In this document: in pieces, positions 7,640 to 16,544 of the stretch | Layout of the letters: each line of letters opens with the position of its first letter | How positions within the stretch are numbered: the first letter of the stretch is position 1 | NCBI GenBank assembly: GCA_964565865.1 | Contig: CAZMGM010000009.1 | Coordinates: forward strand, 1-64,000 | Reading direction: 5' to 3' | Length of the DNA stretch: 64,000 nt | Source of the DNA: CBDAPI01 sp964565865 | GTDB taxonomy: Bacteria; Acidobacteriota; UBA6911; RPQK01; CBDAPI01 | Notes under the pieces: generated by a model | The model's database searches: none | The model's input: the letters and a program-made list of their open reading frames with translations, nothing else | Told to the model about the DNA's origin: nothing | Program-made: the position numbers and the translations under genes

Positions 7640-8575
7640 TTATGAGACTCCTGGCAGGCCGACTCCAGGCGCAGGTCTTTCCTTCAGAACTTCCTTGCGA
7701 AAACGGAATAGTTCAGCAGGACGACCACCCGTGTGAGGATGGAGCTGAGAGGTGCCCTCCACGAGTCCAGCTCGTTCTACCAGGCGCCGGAAGTTTTGTT
7801 TGTGAAGTCTGAACCCTTCAAGTGCCTCCACCACTCGCTGTAGCTGCAGGAGCGTAAACTCGGACGGAAGAAGCTCAAAGACGACCGGGCGATACCTGAG
7901 CTTGCCACGCAGCCGGTCCAGCGCCGTGGCGATGATGCGGCGGTGATCTAGGAACATGGGCTCTGTCAGCCGACGGTGTATTAAAGACGAGGCAGGAGAG
8001 TCTTCCCGCCAGGCTTCGGCCACAAGTCTGGCCTCATAGAGTAGTTCATACCGCTCCAGAGCCCGCTCCCAGTTCCAGGGAGCCCCGCCCCATCCGAAAC
8101 AGACCTCAATTCGTTCGCGGCGCAGGCTCCGGTGGCGCCGCGAGGAGACCATCCATTCTCCCAGGGCCGGCAGGATTTTCTCGTCCAGGATCTTGGGTCG
8201 GCCTTCCCGCCAGTCCTCCCAGGGCAGGAACGCATACCAGTTCGACCAGCGGGCCGCCTCCACTCCGGGAGGTTGCTCTCTTACCAGAGCAAGGTAGGCG
8301 ACCGAGAGAATCCGGGACTCTCCAGGATCGCGGTTACGGTCGCCAAAGGTATAAAGCTGCTCGCTATAGCCCAGGTGGATCCCGGTCTGCTCTCTGACCC
8401 AGCGCCTCAGGCCCAGCTCCAGTGTGGCATCACTATCCAGGTCCAGGGGACCGTAGGGCAGGGCAGCTAGCCTTCCGTTTTGGCTTTCTCCCACACGAAC
8501 GGTCAGAATCCGGGGCACTTCCTCAGTCACCGCTACAATGACTGCGTTCAACCCAACCAGTACGAGCCTTTTCAC
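7640..8575 (-). CDS. Nudix-related transcriptional regulator, NrtR/NadQ type
   Basis: A 311-residue protein with an N-terminal Nudix-fold domain (about 1-135: GLNAVIVAVTEEVPRILTVR, LPYGPL, QLYTFGDRNRDPGE) and a C-terminal winged helix (about 225-300: FTLLQLQRVVEAL, NFRRLVERAGL, GGRPAELFRF) like that of NrtR regulators. The canonical Nudix box GX5EX7REUXEEXGU is not intact, as expected for members that sense an NAD-pathway ligand rather than hydrolyse it. It lies directly upstream of nadA in the same orientation with about 215 bp between, supporting control of NAD synthesis. Start is GTG; a TATAAA box only 8 nt upstream suggests a leaderless transcript. Alternative: a catalytically active Nudix hydrolase. 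Confidence 0.8.
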   Translation of the reverse strand: MKRLVLVGLNAVIVAVTEEVPRILTVRVGESQNGRLAALPYGPLDLDSDATLELGLRRWVREQTGIHLGYSEQLYTFGDRNRDPGESRILSVAYLALVREQPPGVEAARWSNWYAFLPWEDWREGRPKILDEKILPALGEWMVSSRRHRSLRRERIEVCFGWGGAPWNWERALERYELLYEARLVAEAWREDSPASSLIHRRLTEPMFLDHRRIIATALDRLRGKLRYRPVVFELLPSEFTLLQLQRVVEALEGFRLHKQNFRRLVERAGLVEGTSQLHPHTGGRPAELFRFRKEVLKERPAPGVGLPGVS

Positions 8576-8599
8576 TGCACAGCTTTATAGCACAGTGAA
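8571..8599 (-). promoter_or_regulatory. Candidate promoter/inverted repeat at the regulator start
   Basis: TTCACTG (8571-8577) and CAGTGAA (8593-8599) form a perfect 7-bp inverted repeat covering the GTG start. Between them, on the minus strand, is a TATAAA box 8 nt before the GTG. No Shine-Dalgarno is visible. Suggests a leaderless, possibly autoregulated message. Confidence 0.3.
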
Positions 8600-8627
8600 C
8601 CAATCTTGACTCCCCACTACGCGCCGC

Positions 8628-8652
8628 CGCACTATTTCCACCACGCGCTGCG
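8628..8652 (+). repeat. REP-like repeat, degenerate copy
   Basis: CACTATTTCCACCACGCGCT followed by GCG matches the repeat core in its ACCACG-CTGC half and less well elsewhere. It lies in the roughly 295-bp gap between the Nudix regulator and the decayed sulfatase-like gene, which otherwise holds only the heptad array. Confidence 0.45.
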
Positions 8653-8835
8653 AGTCCTTGCTTTTACAGTACCGGTAAACTCTTGAGGACAGGATGGAGG
8701 CAGGGGTTTTCATAGGACAGTCCTACTATCTTCTCTTCGATTCCAAGTTGTGGAAGGCGATGCAGCCCTTTCCTTGAGGAAAGGCGACTAAAACAGTTGA
8801 GCCGGTCGGAGCAGATGGCTGGGTAGAAGTTGCCC

Positions 8836-8905
8836 AGTGCCAGGTGCAAAGTGGAAAGCACTTTGCACCTTCAACGTTGAACTTTCGACTTTGAACTTTT
8901 ACCCA
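8836..8905. repeat. Heptad-repeat element (7-nt period)
   Basis: Ten consecutive 7-mers can be read without a break, e.g. AGTGCCA GGTGCAA AGTGGAA, then AGCACTT, TGCACCT, and TCAACGT, TGAACTT, TCGACTT, TGAACTT. The first half is complementary to the middle, giving a perfect hairpin with 11-bp arms (GGTGCAAAGTG 8843-8853, CACTTTGCACC 8859-8869) and a 5-nt loop, followed by the 12-bp palindrome TTCAACGTTGAA. Related arrays occur near 13.8, 29.9 and 43.7 kb. There is no T-tract, so it is not a typical terminator. Confidence 0.7.
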
Positions 8906-9677
8906 GGAGGGCGAGACTTACAAGACGAAAGGAGAAGGCTGCCCCTCGTGACGGGTGCGACCTTCCCCACGGGCTGCAATGGAGGACTGGACCGGTCCAG
9001 GTGGAGGCACTACGTGCCGTTCGGGAGAGGTCCGGGGTGAGTGACTGATGGAAGGTGGTTTGGCGCGCAGTCGCAGCATTAGGACGACCAGCAGAATCCA
9101 TAGAATGATGAGCGCCGGAATCAAAACCATCAAATTCGCTTCCTCCATATCTAAGACTCTCAGGCCTCGAATTTGTTTCATTCTGGTTTGGCGCACGAAC
9201 CGGGTTGGTTGTGCTTGCCAGGGCGCCGCTGCCTGCCAAACGGTTGGTGAGAATGGCGGGCAGGGAGAATTGCGTAATGTTGGCAACAACGTTTGCCCGC
9301 CGATACCAGGTCGATTCCCGGGCCAGGGCAGAGAAGTTGGGGAAACGTGAAGAGTCGATCCCTCCATCGCGGTTCAGGAGTGAGGCGAGCGGAAGTTCGT
9401 CGAAAACGACCAGCACAAGGGGGAGTGGGTTTTCAATCTCCACATCCCCCAACTCGATACTGGTCGAGGCCGAGGTGGTGAGAAGCGGTGAAATTGTGGG
9501 GCTGGCAAGGAACGCCCCGTCAACAACAAACAGGGCCGGGAAGAGGACATTGAAAAAGAGACGCAGAGCCGCAAGCCAGCGGTAAACGACTACCACAAGG
9601 AGTCCTGCCGCGGCGACGGCCAGGGGGGCAGGGTGGAGATCTGCTTCGTCATCTCCGAGTTCTGTCAGCTGTAGCAC
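8871..9677 (-). pseudogene. Broken sulfatase-like membrane protein
   Basis: The first ~155 residues read as a piece of an integral-membrane sulfatase/alkaline-phosphatase-fold protein: a TM segment (AAGLLVVVVYRWLAALRLFF), then LVLVVFDELPLASLL, FPNFSALARESTWYRRA and FSLPAILTNRLAG, which match the start of the periplasmic domain of such proteins. After about residue 155 the sequence loses family character and ends in arginine/serine-rich, frameshift-like sequence, while another minus-strand frame holds a TM segment (VLIPALIILWILLVVLML). Both the N-terminal membrane domain and the catalytic remainder are missing. I read it as a decayed gene between the heptad element and the intact sulfatase. 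Confidence 0.65.
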
Positions 9678-9744
9678 AACTGGGAAGGTCCACCGTCGAC
9701 TTCAGGGCTTTTCACAGCGTCTAGCGAGGAACCCGTGGCGGGAC

Positions 9745-9769
9745 GGTTCCCTTTCTGTTAGAAAGAACC
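9745..9769 (+). promoter_or_regulatory. Hairpin in the sulfatase 5' leader
   Basis: GGTT-(CC)-CTTTCT / GTT / AGAAAG-AACC forms a stem-loop ending 8 nt before the sulfatase ATG, next to or overlapping the ribosome site. It could influence translation; the function is not known. Confidence 0.35.
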
Positions 9770-9777
9770 TGGAATCT

Positions 9778-11019
9778 ATGCGGGTATTTAGCCTTCTCCT
9801 GTGCTTCTCACTCACGGCCCTTGCTTCGGCACAGAAACCCAACCTGATCGTGATCGTAGCCGATGATCTGGGCTGGGGAGATCTGTCAGTGTATGGCTCT
9901 ACAGAGATCCATACCCCCGTGTTGGATGGCCTGGCCCGTCGTGGTGTTAGGTTCACTCAGTTTTACAGTGTCTCTCCTGTCTGTAGCCCGTCTCGAGCAT
10001 CTCTCCTCACCGGACTCCTTCCTCCGCGGACGGGTATTTTTGAGGTCCTGAGCCCAGGATCCCGGCAGGGTCTGCCACGAAATCTGGTGACTCTTCCCGA
10101 AGCTCTTCAGGCCCAGGGCTACCGCACTGCTGCGATCGGAAAATGGCATCTCGGCGATGCTGTTCCCAGTCTTCCAACCGGGCATGGTTTCCATGAGTTC
10201 TTTGGGATCCCTTACAGCAACGACATGGTTCCCTTGCGTCTGGTCCGCAACTCGGAGATCATCGACCCGAACCCCACCCAGGCCTTCCTGACCCGGGATT
10301 TTACCAACGAGGCCATCGCTTTCCTGAACCGCAATGTGGCAAGCCCTTTCTTCCTGTACCTGCCGCTCAGTACACCTCACGTGCCGCTTGCCGTACCCAA
10401 CGCTTGGAGAAATCAACGCCGGAGCCGGTACATCGACTCGGTAGAGTATATGGACTGGAATCTGGGAAGATTCCTGGAGCGCCTGGAAGAGCTGGACCTA
10501 GCTCGGCGAACGGTCATTGTGTTCACCTCGGACAATGGATCGTGGAGGCTTCGTTCAAACGGCGGGCTGCGGGGCGGAAAGAAGTCCGTGTATGAGGGTG
10601 GCGTCAGAGTTCCCCTCATTGTTTCCTTCCCTGGCCTCCCCGACCCCCGCCCGGAAATCGACACTCCGGCCATGATGTGTGATCTTTTTCCCACGCTTCT
10701 CCGCCTCGCAGGCGGAGCGGAGCAGGAAGGTCTGGACGGGCGTCATCTGCTGAATCTCGTGGGGGGCGAGAGGACCGACGAAGCCTTTGGACGACGCCCC
10801 GGAGATCCCATCTTTTTTTTCCTGCGGGAACGTGTGGCTGCTGTTCGGGTGGGTCGCTGGAAGCTGCACCTGAAACCTCCCGGGCCGACTCCGCAGACCC
10901 CGGACCAACTCTTCAATCTCGATACCGATCCGGGCGAGTCAGAGAATCTGCTTGAGCAACATCCTCGGGTCGCGGAGCAGCTCCGCTGTCTGGTCAGAGA
11001 ATATGAAGCCGGCTGGTAA
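9778..11019 (+). CDS. Secreted sulfatase (formylglycine-dependent)
   Basis: A 413-residue exported sulfatase that would cleave sulfate esters, probably from polysaccharides, in the periplasm or outside. A Sec signal peptide covers residues 1-18 (MRVFSLLLCFSLTALASA). The metal-binding start NLIVIVADDLGWGD holds Asp29/Asp30, and the CSPSRASLLTG motif holds Cys69, to be converted to formylglycine (C-x-P-S-R). GKWHLGD and the FTSDNG motif complete the active site. Length is slightly short for the family, but the C-terminal domain ending in DPGESENLLEQHP is present. No anaerobic or FGE-type maturase is in the window. It converges on the prolyl oligopeptidase gene. Confidence 0.93.
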   Translation: MRVFSLLLCFSLTALASAQKPNLIVIVADDLGWGDLSVYGSTEIHTPVLDGLARRGVRFTQFYSVSPVCSPSRASLLTGLLPPRTGIFEVLSPGSRQGLPRNLVTLPEALQAQGYRTAAIGKWHLGDAVPSLPTGHGFHEFFGIPYSNDMVPLRLVRNSEIIDPNPTQAFLTRDFTNEAIAFLNRNVASPFFLYLPLSTPHVPLAVPNAWRNQRRSRYIDSVEYMDWNLGRFLERLEELDLARRTVIVFTSDNGSWRLRSNGGLRGGKKSVYEGGVRVPLIVSFPGLPDPRPEIDTPAMMCDLFPTLLRLAGGAEQEGLDGRHLLNLVGGERTDEAFGRRPGDPIFFFLRERVAAVRVGRWKLHLKPPGPTPQTPDQLFNLDTDPGESENLLEQHPRVAEQLRCLVREYEAGW

Positions 11020-11041
11020 CGGTAGGCTGACGCTCTACCGT
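11019..11041 (+). terminator. Hairpin after the sulfatase stop codon
   Basis: ACGGTAG (11019-11025) and CTACCGT (11035-11041) pair perfectly around a 9-nt loop right at the stop codon, followed by a pyrimidine-rich run (GCTCTTCCTTTCCTCT) but no clean T-tract. A possible terminator. Confidence 0.4.
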
Positions 11042-11153
11042 GCTCTTCCTTTCCTCTAGACCCTTTTGAATCAGCCGAAGCGGTAGTAGAGCTGACCCAG
11101 CAGGTAGCGGGTCCGGGCCTGCTCGGCAGGGTCAACCTTCAACTGTCAAGGGT

Positions 11154-13298
11154 TCATTTCAGGTGATGGGTCAGAAATGCCAGTTGATCGGCAGCTTCTT
11201 CGATTCGCATCGATACCGGCTTTCCGGAACCGTGCCCTGCCCGCGTTGCGATTCGAATGAGAACCGGGTTTGAGCCCTGATGGGCCTCCTGGAGCCGGGC
11301 GGCAAACTTGAAACTGTGGCTTGGAACTACCCGATCATCGTGATCTGCTGTGATGACGAGCGTAGGAGGGTATTTCACGCCGTCCCGGATATTGTGGTAG
11401 GGCGAATAGGCGTGAATGGTGCGAAAGTCTGCCGGGTTATCGGGGGAACCGTAGTCAGACACCCAGGCCCAACCGATCGTGAACTTATGGAACCGGAGCA
11501 TGTCCATGACCCCGACGGCGGGCAGTGCTGCTCCGAAAAGATCAGGCCGCTGGATGATGCAAGCGCCGACCAAAAGGCCACCGTTGCTCCCGCCAGAAAT
11601 CCCAATGTACGGAGAGGAAGTATAGCCTTCCTTGATCAGCCATTCGGCTGCGCTGATGAAGTCATCGAACACGTTCTGTTTGTTCGACTTCATACCGGCC
11701 TGGTGCCATTCCTCGCCGTACTCTCCCCCGCCCCTTAGATTCGCCACCGCATAAACTCCACCGTTCTTGAGCCAGACTGCATTGGAGACAGAGAACCGTG
11801 GGGTTAAGGGGATGTTGAAACCGCCGTAGCCGTAGAGTAGGGTCGGGTTTTTCCCGTCTAACTCGAGCCCTTTGCGGAAGGTGATAAACATGGGAATGGA
11901 GGTACCATCCCGGCTCGAATAGAAGACCTGGCGTGTTTCGTATGCTGAGGAATCCAACTGGATGGCCGGTTTCCAGTGAATCGTGCTCTCACCGGACTCC
12001 AGTTCGTATTGATAAATGGTTCCTGGGTCCGTATAGCTTGAAAAATGGTAGAAGGTCTCCTGGTCTTCCAGCCTTCCCCCGAAACCCGAAGCAGAGCCGA
12101 TTGCTGGTAGGTCCAGTTCTCGAAGTTTCCTCCCCCTCAAGTCACGGACTTCTACATAACTGTGAGCGTCGCGCAGGTAGGACAGGACAAAACTGTGGTT
12201 GAGGGCAGAAACCGAACGCAGGGTGTTCCTGGTTTCCGGCACCAGTTCGACCCATTGATCTCGTTGGGGTCTTCGAGTGTCGATCTGGATGAGCCGGCCA
12301 CGTGGCGCCTCCAGGTCGGTCCGAAACCAGAAAAGTGGGCCCTGATTGCCGATGAAAGAGTACCCGGCATCGAAGTCGTTGAGTAGCTCGACCACCTTGC
12401 CCCTGCTTTGAAGGTCCTTGTAATAGATCCGGTTTCTTTCCTCGGTTCCCTTCCTGACATGGATAATGAGGTAGCGGCCGTCGTCGGTGACCAAACCGTT
12501 GAAGCCCCAGTCGGCGTGATCCTGGCGTTCGTAGACCAGCTGGTCCTGCTTCTGGGAATCACCTATCTGGTGGTAGTAAATTTTTTGGAAGTAGTTCGTC
12601 TCTTCCAGAATGTCTCCAGCCGGCTCGTCGTAACGGCTGTAAAAGAAGCCCTGGCTGTCCCCGGTCCAGGAGGCTGAGGAAAATTTCACCCATTGGACCT
12701 TGTCCTTCAGGTCCCTGGAAGTTGCTACTTCCCGCACATGCCACTCCCTCCAGTCAGAGCCGCCTCTGGAGATACTGTAAGCGAGGTAAGCGCCATCCGG
12801 GCTCAGGGCCGTACCTGCCAGCGAAATCGTCCCGTCTTCGGAAAAAGTATTGGGGTCCAGCAGTAAACGTGGTTCACCCTCCAGACCTTTGACAATGTAG
12901 AGGACGCTCTGATCTTGGAGACCATCGTTGCGAGTGTACAAGTAAAGGTCACCTTCCTTTTGGGGTAATCCAAAGCGCTCATAGTTCCACATGGCCGTCA
13001 GCTGAATCTTCAGCCTTTCGCGATCAGAAAGGCTCTTCAGATAGGGGAACGTGACTTCGTTTTGAGCCTTAACCCAGGCTCCAGTCTCTGGGGAATCAAG
13101 GTCTTCCAGCCAGCGGTACGGGTCTGCAACCTCTACTCCGTGCAGGTTTTCGACCACATCAACTTTCCTGGTTGCCGGATAAGAGAGAGGAGTTTGATCG
13201 GCAGCCGGGCCAGAGCACCCACAAAAAAGCCCGCCCGTGAAAAGAAGACCAACGGCCTTGATTCGAATACTCCAGAACTTCAAAGTTTTGCGGCTCAT
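11154..13298 (-). CDS. Prolyl oligopeptidase (S9A), lipoprotein
   Basis: Serine peptidase that cleaves after proline in short peptides. From the ATG at 13298 the protein is 714 residues, the usual length for family S9A: a lipoprotein-type signal (LLFTGGLFCGCSG), the propeller domain starting DPYRWLED, and a C-terminal alpha/beta-hydrolase domain with GGSNGG (Ser571), ADHDDRVVP (Asp654/655) and RAGHG (His689) as the triad. The reading frame is open for 136 further codons upstream, but those codons encode a different protein's membrane domain. A GGGAG site 8-9 nt before the internal ATG supports the shorter start. Likely acts in the periplasm on peptides. Confidence 0.9.
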   Translation of the reverse strand: MSRKTLKFWSIRIKAVGLLFTGGLFCGCSGPAADQTPLSYPATRKVDVVENLHGVEVADPYRWLEDLDSPETGAWVKAQNEVTFPYLKSLSDRERLKIQLTAMWNYERFGLPQKEGDLYLYTRNDGLQDQSVLYIVKGLEGEPRLLLDPNTFSEDGTISLAGTALSPDGAYLAYSISRGGSDWREWHVREVATSRDLKDKVQWVKFSSASWTGDSQGFFYSRYDEPAGDILEETNYFQKIYYHQIGDSQKQDQLVYERQDHADWGFNGLVTDDGRYLIIHVRKGTEERNRIYYKDLQSRGKVVELLNDFDAGYSFIGNQGPLFWFRTDLEAPRGRLIQIDTRRPQRDQWVELVPETRNTLRSVSALNHSFVLSYLRDAHSYVEVRDLRGRKLRELDLPAIGSASGFGGRLEDQETFYHFSSYTDPGTIYQYELESGESTIHWKPAIQLDSSAYETRQVFYSSRDGTSIPMFITFRKGLELDGKNPTLLYGYGGFNIPLTPRFSVSNAVWLKNGGVYAVANLRGGGEYGEEWHQAGMKSNKQNVFDDFISAAEWLIKEGYTSSPYIGISGGSNGGLLVGACIIQRPDLFGAALPAVGVMDMLRFHKFTIGWAWVSDYGSPDNPADFRTIHAYSPYHNIRDGVKYPPTLVITADHDDRVVPSHSFKFAARLQEAHQGSNPVLIRIATRAGHGSGKPVSMRIEEAADQLAFLTHHLK

Positions 13299-13706
13299 AG
13301 AGTGCGACTCCCGGCCGGCCGCAGCGGCAGCCAACAGGTAAACGCCGATGATCGCCAGCAGCACCATCAAGCATTCTACCTTGATGGCCAGGAAGAGGCT
13401 AAGCAGAGTCCCCATCACTGAGGCGCTTTCGTTGATGCCCCAGGACCAGGGCACGAAGGCTTCGTCCCGGGAGTGCAGGAGTCGGATCCCGGAAGGGAAG
13501 AGCATTCCTATCAGCAAACCGAACGGAGTCACCAGCCCTGCCACGAGCAAGATGCGAGCTACTAGAGGAGTTAACAGAAGGGTCTTGGTCAACGGGACAA
13601 CCCAAGGGTGACGGCGAAAAACAGAGCGGGATGCCCGGCAAGGGCCGATGGGTTCACTATTCCTGCTCCGGCCACGAGCCAAGAGTCTACCAGTCGGCAA
13701 GGACAT
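13299..13706 (-). pseudogene. Remnant of a spermidine-synthase-like membrane protein, in frame with the peptidase
   Basis: About 85 residues (PFGLLIGMLFPSGIRLL, then FVPWSWGINESASVMGTLL, then a TM segment LMVLLAIIGVYLLAA) match the C-terminal membrane part of the large spermidine-synthase-like membrane proteins. The preceding ~40 residues look non-coding (arginine/serine-rich). The N-terminal and methyltransferase-fold parts are missing, and there is no stop codon before the prolyl oligopeptidase ATG, so the remnant runs on in frame into the peptidase. Either a decayed gene abutting the peptidase or, less likely, a real fusion that gives the peptidase extra membrane anchors. Confidence 0.6.
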
Positions 13707-13760
13707 CTAAGCTGCCCTGTGGAGCTGGCAACCGCACAACCTGATGCGCGTGTCGAATCA

Positions 13761-13823
13761 AAAGTGCCAAGTGAAAATTACAAAGTGGGAATGACTGTTA
13801 ACCTTCCACTCTGAACTTGCAAC
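13761..13823. repeat. Heptad-repeat element (7-nt period), inverted halves
   Basis: Reads as consecutive 7-mers: AAAGTGC CAAGTGA, AAATTAC, AAAGTGG, GAATGAC, then TGTTAAC, CTTCCAC, TCTGAAC, TTGCAAC. The first half is of the AAGTG type and the second of the CAC/AAC type, so the two are roughly complementary. It lies between divergent genes, just before the acyl-CoA ligase. Confidence 0.55.
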
Positions 13824-13870
13824 TAGGCAATCTGATAAAGTGCTTCCACATTGGACTGGAGGCAAAAGGC

Positions 13871-15544
13871 ATGGAGCCACGGATCTGGCACCAGCACTAC
13901 GACAAAGAGGTTTCTCCCTCGCTGGAGTATCCGGCCGCAACTCTCTACGAGCTTTTCGAGAAGGCTGTAGAGGAGAGCCCTTCCCGGACCGCGACATTGT
14001 TCTTTGGAGCCCGGATCAGCTACGGGAAACTGGGTCGACTGGTCGATCGATTTGCGGCGGCACTAGCTGCTATCGGGGTCAAACAGGGTGATCGTGTGGC
14101 TCTGGTTCTTCCCAATCTTCCCGTCTATCCGATAGCCCACTTTGCCGTTATGAAACTGGGGGGCATCCTGGTCCCTACCAATCCACTTTATGTCGAGAGA
14201 GAACTTGAGTATCAGCTCAACAACTCGGGTGCGGAGACAGTCGTGGCCCTGGACGCTCTCCACCGGCGTATCTCCGCCGTGGTCCCTTCCACATCGATCA
14301 AGCGAGTGATCTATTCTGGAGTACAGGAATTTCTCCCTTGTTATTTGAATTTAGCCTACAGAATCAAGAATCGACATAAGGAAAAGATTGAGCCGAGGTC
14401 AGACATCTACTTTTACTCGAGACTGGTGAAAGAGCGCTTCCCCGAAGTGCAGGCCCATCGAGCTCAAGGGGATGAGACTGCGATTTTTCTGTATACGGGC
14501 GGGACGACGGGGGTTTCGAAAGGGGCCATTTTGACGCACCAGAACTTGGTGGCGAATGTCCTTCAAACGAGAGCGTGGCTGAGAGAATTTCGGGATCGCT
14601 CGGAAACAATTCTGGCCGTCCTACCTTTTTTTCACAGTTATGGAATGACGACTTCCCTGCACCTTGCCATCCAGTCCCAGGCCACCCTGGTTCTGCTGCC
14701 TAGGTTCGAGCTGTCCGAGGCGGTCAAGAGAATTAAGAAGCATCGCCCAACGATATTCTGCGGTGTCCCTTCCATGTACGGAGCGATCAATCGATTTCCT
14801 GGCCTGGAGCCGGAAGACGTGAACTCGATTCGGCTCTGCGTGAGTGGTGGAGCGGCGCTTCCTGCGGAGGTGCAGTCTCGGTTTGAAGCACTGACAGGGG
14901 GCAGGCTGGTCGAGGGCTACGGGTTGTCCGAGACTTCTCCGGTGGCGATCGTAAATCCCGTGTTCGGGCATCGAAAAAGCGGCACGATCGGTATTCCCAT
15001 TTCGGACACCTTGGCCCGCGTGGTCGACAACGAGAACAGGAGCGTGTTGTCCGCGGGGGAAGTCGGTGAACTGGCCATAAAGGGTCCTCAGGTCATGAAG
15101 GGCTACTGGAACATGCCCGGGGAGACTCGTGAAGTACTGGAAGATGGCTGGCTCTACACGGGTGACCTGGCATCTCAGGATGAGGAAGGATTCATTTCCA
15201 TTGTCGACCGCAAAAAGGACATCATCATCAGTGCAGGTATGAACGTCTACCCTCGTGAGATCGAGGAGGTGTTGCTGACCCATCCGAGTGTTGTGGAGGT
15301 TGCGGTCGTGGGTGTTCCCAGTCGCGTTCGGGAGGAAGTCGTAAAGGCTTACCTTGTGGCGGAGCAGGGGAGCTCGCTGACTAAAACGGACATCGTTGAC
15401 TTTTGTGTGGGGCAGCTGTCCAAGTACAAGATTCCCAAGCAGATTGAATTTCGCGCGGAACTGCCCAAGAGCGCAGTCGGGAAGATTTTAAAGCGAGTGT
15501 TGCTGGCAGAAGAAAAAGAGACGTTGCACAACCGCGGAGAGTAG
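13871..15544 (+). CDS. Long-chain fatty-acid-CoA ligase (AMP-forming)
   Basis: Activates a carboxylic acid, probably a fatty acid, to its CoA thioester through an acyl-adenylate. The 557-residue protein has the full adenylate-forming set: P-loop YTGGTTGVSKGA, the GYGLSETSP motif, DGWLYTGDLA and the hinge/C-terminal DRKKDIIISAGMNVYPREIEE, with the catalytic lysine in PKSAVGKILKR. I chose the ATG at 13871 because GGAGG sits 8 nt before it; an upstream TTG in frame runs into the heptad repeat. Substrate chain length is not resolvable. A YhhQ-type gene follows in the same direction. Confidence 0.9.
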   Translation: MEPRIWHQHYDKEVSPSLEYPAATLYELFEKAVEESPSRTATLFFGARISYGKLGRLVDRFAAALAAIGVKQGDRVALVLPNLPVYPIAHFAVMKLGGILVPTNPLYVERELEYQLNNSGAETVVALDALHRRISAVVPSTSIKRVIYSGVQEFLPCYLNLAYRIKNRHKEKIEPRSDIYFYSRLVKERFPEVQAHRAQGDETAIFLYTGGTTGVSKGAILTHQNLVANVLQTRAWLREFRDRSETILAVLPFFHSYGMTTSLHLAIQSQATLVLLPRFELSEAVKRIKKHRPTIFCGVPSMYGAINRFPGLEPEDVNSIRLCVSGGAALPAEVQSRFEALTGGRLVEGYGLSETSPVAIVNPVFGHRKSGTIGIPISDTLARVVDNENRSVLSAGEVGELAIKGPQVMKGYWNMPGETREVLEDGWLYTGDLASQDEEGFISIVDRKKDIIISAGMNVYPREIEEVLLTHPSVVEVAVVGVPSRVREEVVKAYLVAEQGSSLTKTDIVDFCVGQLSKYKIPKQIEFRAELPKSAVGKILKRVLLAEEKETLHNRGE

Positions 15545-15608
15545 AGGGCCCACCTGCAGCGACCAGGTCCAGGCGAGTAGCGCCGAAGTTCGGGAAGGAG
15601 GATCAGAG

Positions 15609-16379
15609 TTGGTTCCTGTCGGCCGTCCAGACGAAGCCGTTCTTGAAGCCAGGCGGCAAAAGGTGTTTCTACTTCTGTCTGGGATCTTTCTGGGAACCCT
15701 GGCAATGCTGAACATTCTGGGGATATCCCGATTCGTGGATCTCTCCTTTACCGTGTTCGGGTGGAAGATCCCTTTTGCGGTGGCAGTCGGAGTACTGCCC
15801 TACCCGGTCACGTTTCTGTGTACTGATCTAATCAGCGAGCTTTACGGAAAGCGCCGTGCCAGCTGGGTTGTCTGGACAGGGCTGTTACTGAACCTGTGGG
15901 TTGTACTGGTCATCTGGCTGGGAGGAGTTCTTCCCGGATTCGAGCAGATAGAGCCGTCGACCGGAGAGATTCTTCGCGACGGTGCAGGCCGATTACCGGC
16001 TTTCTTCGAAATTCGAGCGCTCACCTTCGGTGCGGTTTTGGCGTCCATGCTCTCCTACCTGATAGCCCAGTTCTGCGATGTTTACGTGTTTCACTGGATC
16101 AAGGATAAAACCCGGGGGAAGCATCTCTGGCTGAGAAACAACGGCTCGACCCTTACCAGCCAGCTCGTTGACACCGTGGCTGTCATCCTGATTACGCATT
16201 TTTGGGCCGGGGCCCTGCCTATTAAGACGGACGCACCTCTCGCCGGGCAGCTCCTGATCTTCATCTGGTCGGGTTATCTGTTCAAGGTGACGGCGGCTCT
16301 TCTGGACACGGGTCCCGCTTATCTGGCGGTTGGAGTTCTGTCGAGATACCTTCACATCGACAGGAACTTGCCAACCTGA
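15609..16379 (+). CDS. YhhQ/VUT-family transporter (queuosine precursor type)
   Basis: A 256-residue inner-membrane protein with about six TM segments. The family signature is clear: LTFLCTDLISELYGKRRA-type motif (here PYPVTFLCTDLISELYG), an internal LSYLIAQFCDVYVFHWIK and LWLRNNGSTLTSQLVDT. E. coli YhhQ imports queuosine precursors (preQ0/preQ1), so that is the likely substrate, although the VUT family includes members with other roles. The start is TTG with a strong AAGGAGG site about 7 nt upstream. No que genes are in the window. Confidence 0.87.
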   Translation: MVPVGRPDEAVLEARRQKVFLLLSGIFLGTLAMLNILGISRFVDLSFTVFGWKIPFAVAVGVLPYPVTFLCTDLISELYGKRRASWVVWTGLLLNLWVVLVIWLGGVLPGFEQIEPSTGEILRDGAGRLPAFFEIRALTFGAVLASMLSYLIAQFCDVYVFHWIKDKTRGKHLWLRNNGSTLTSQLVDTVAVILITHFWAGALPIKTDAPLAGQLLIFIWSGYLFKVTAALLDTGPAYLAVGVLSRYLHIDRNLPT

Positions 16380-16544
16380 GGCGCGTCTGCCCCGTCTGCC
16401 CCGGCCGAAAGACGGTGAGGTACGAGAACAATCCCCGAAACTAGCCTCGCCTCGTTGCCGAAGCGTTGTTACCAAATCACAGATAACTAAAAATGGGCCT
16501 AAGAATAGTAAGTCTATAACCTATTGGTAAGAGTAAGGATTCAA

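Noticed and set aside
7618..7812. Plus-strand 64-codon frame beginning near the end of the Nudix regulator
   Set aside because: Mostly antisense to the regulator; no ribosome site or family signal.
8843..8869. Strong 11-bp hairpin considered as an intrinsic terminator
   Set aside because: No T-tract follows on either strand, and the hairpin is explained by two facing heptad arrays.
11132..11152. Additional heptad array between sulfatase and peptidase
   Set aside because: Only about three units (TCAACCT, TCAACTG, TCAAGGG); too short to distinguish from chance.
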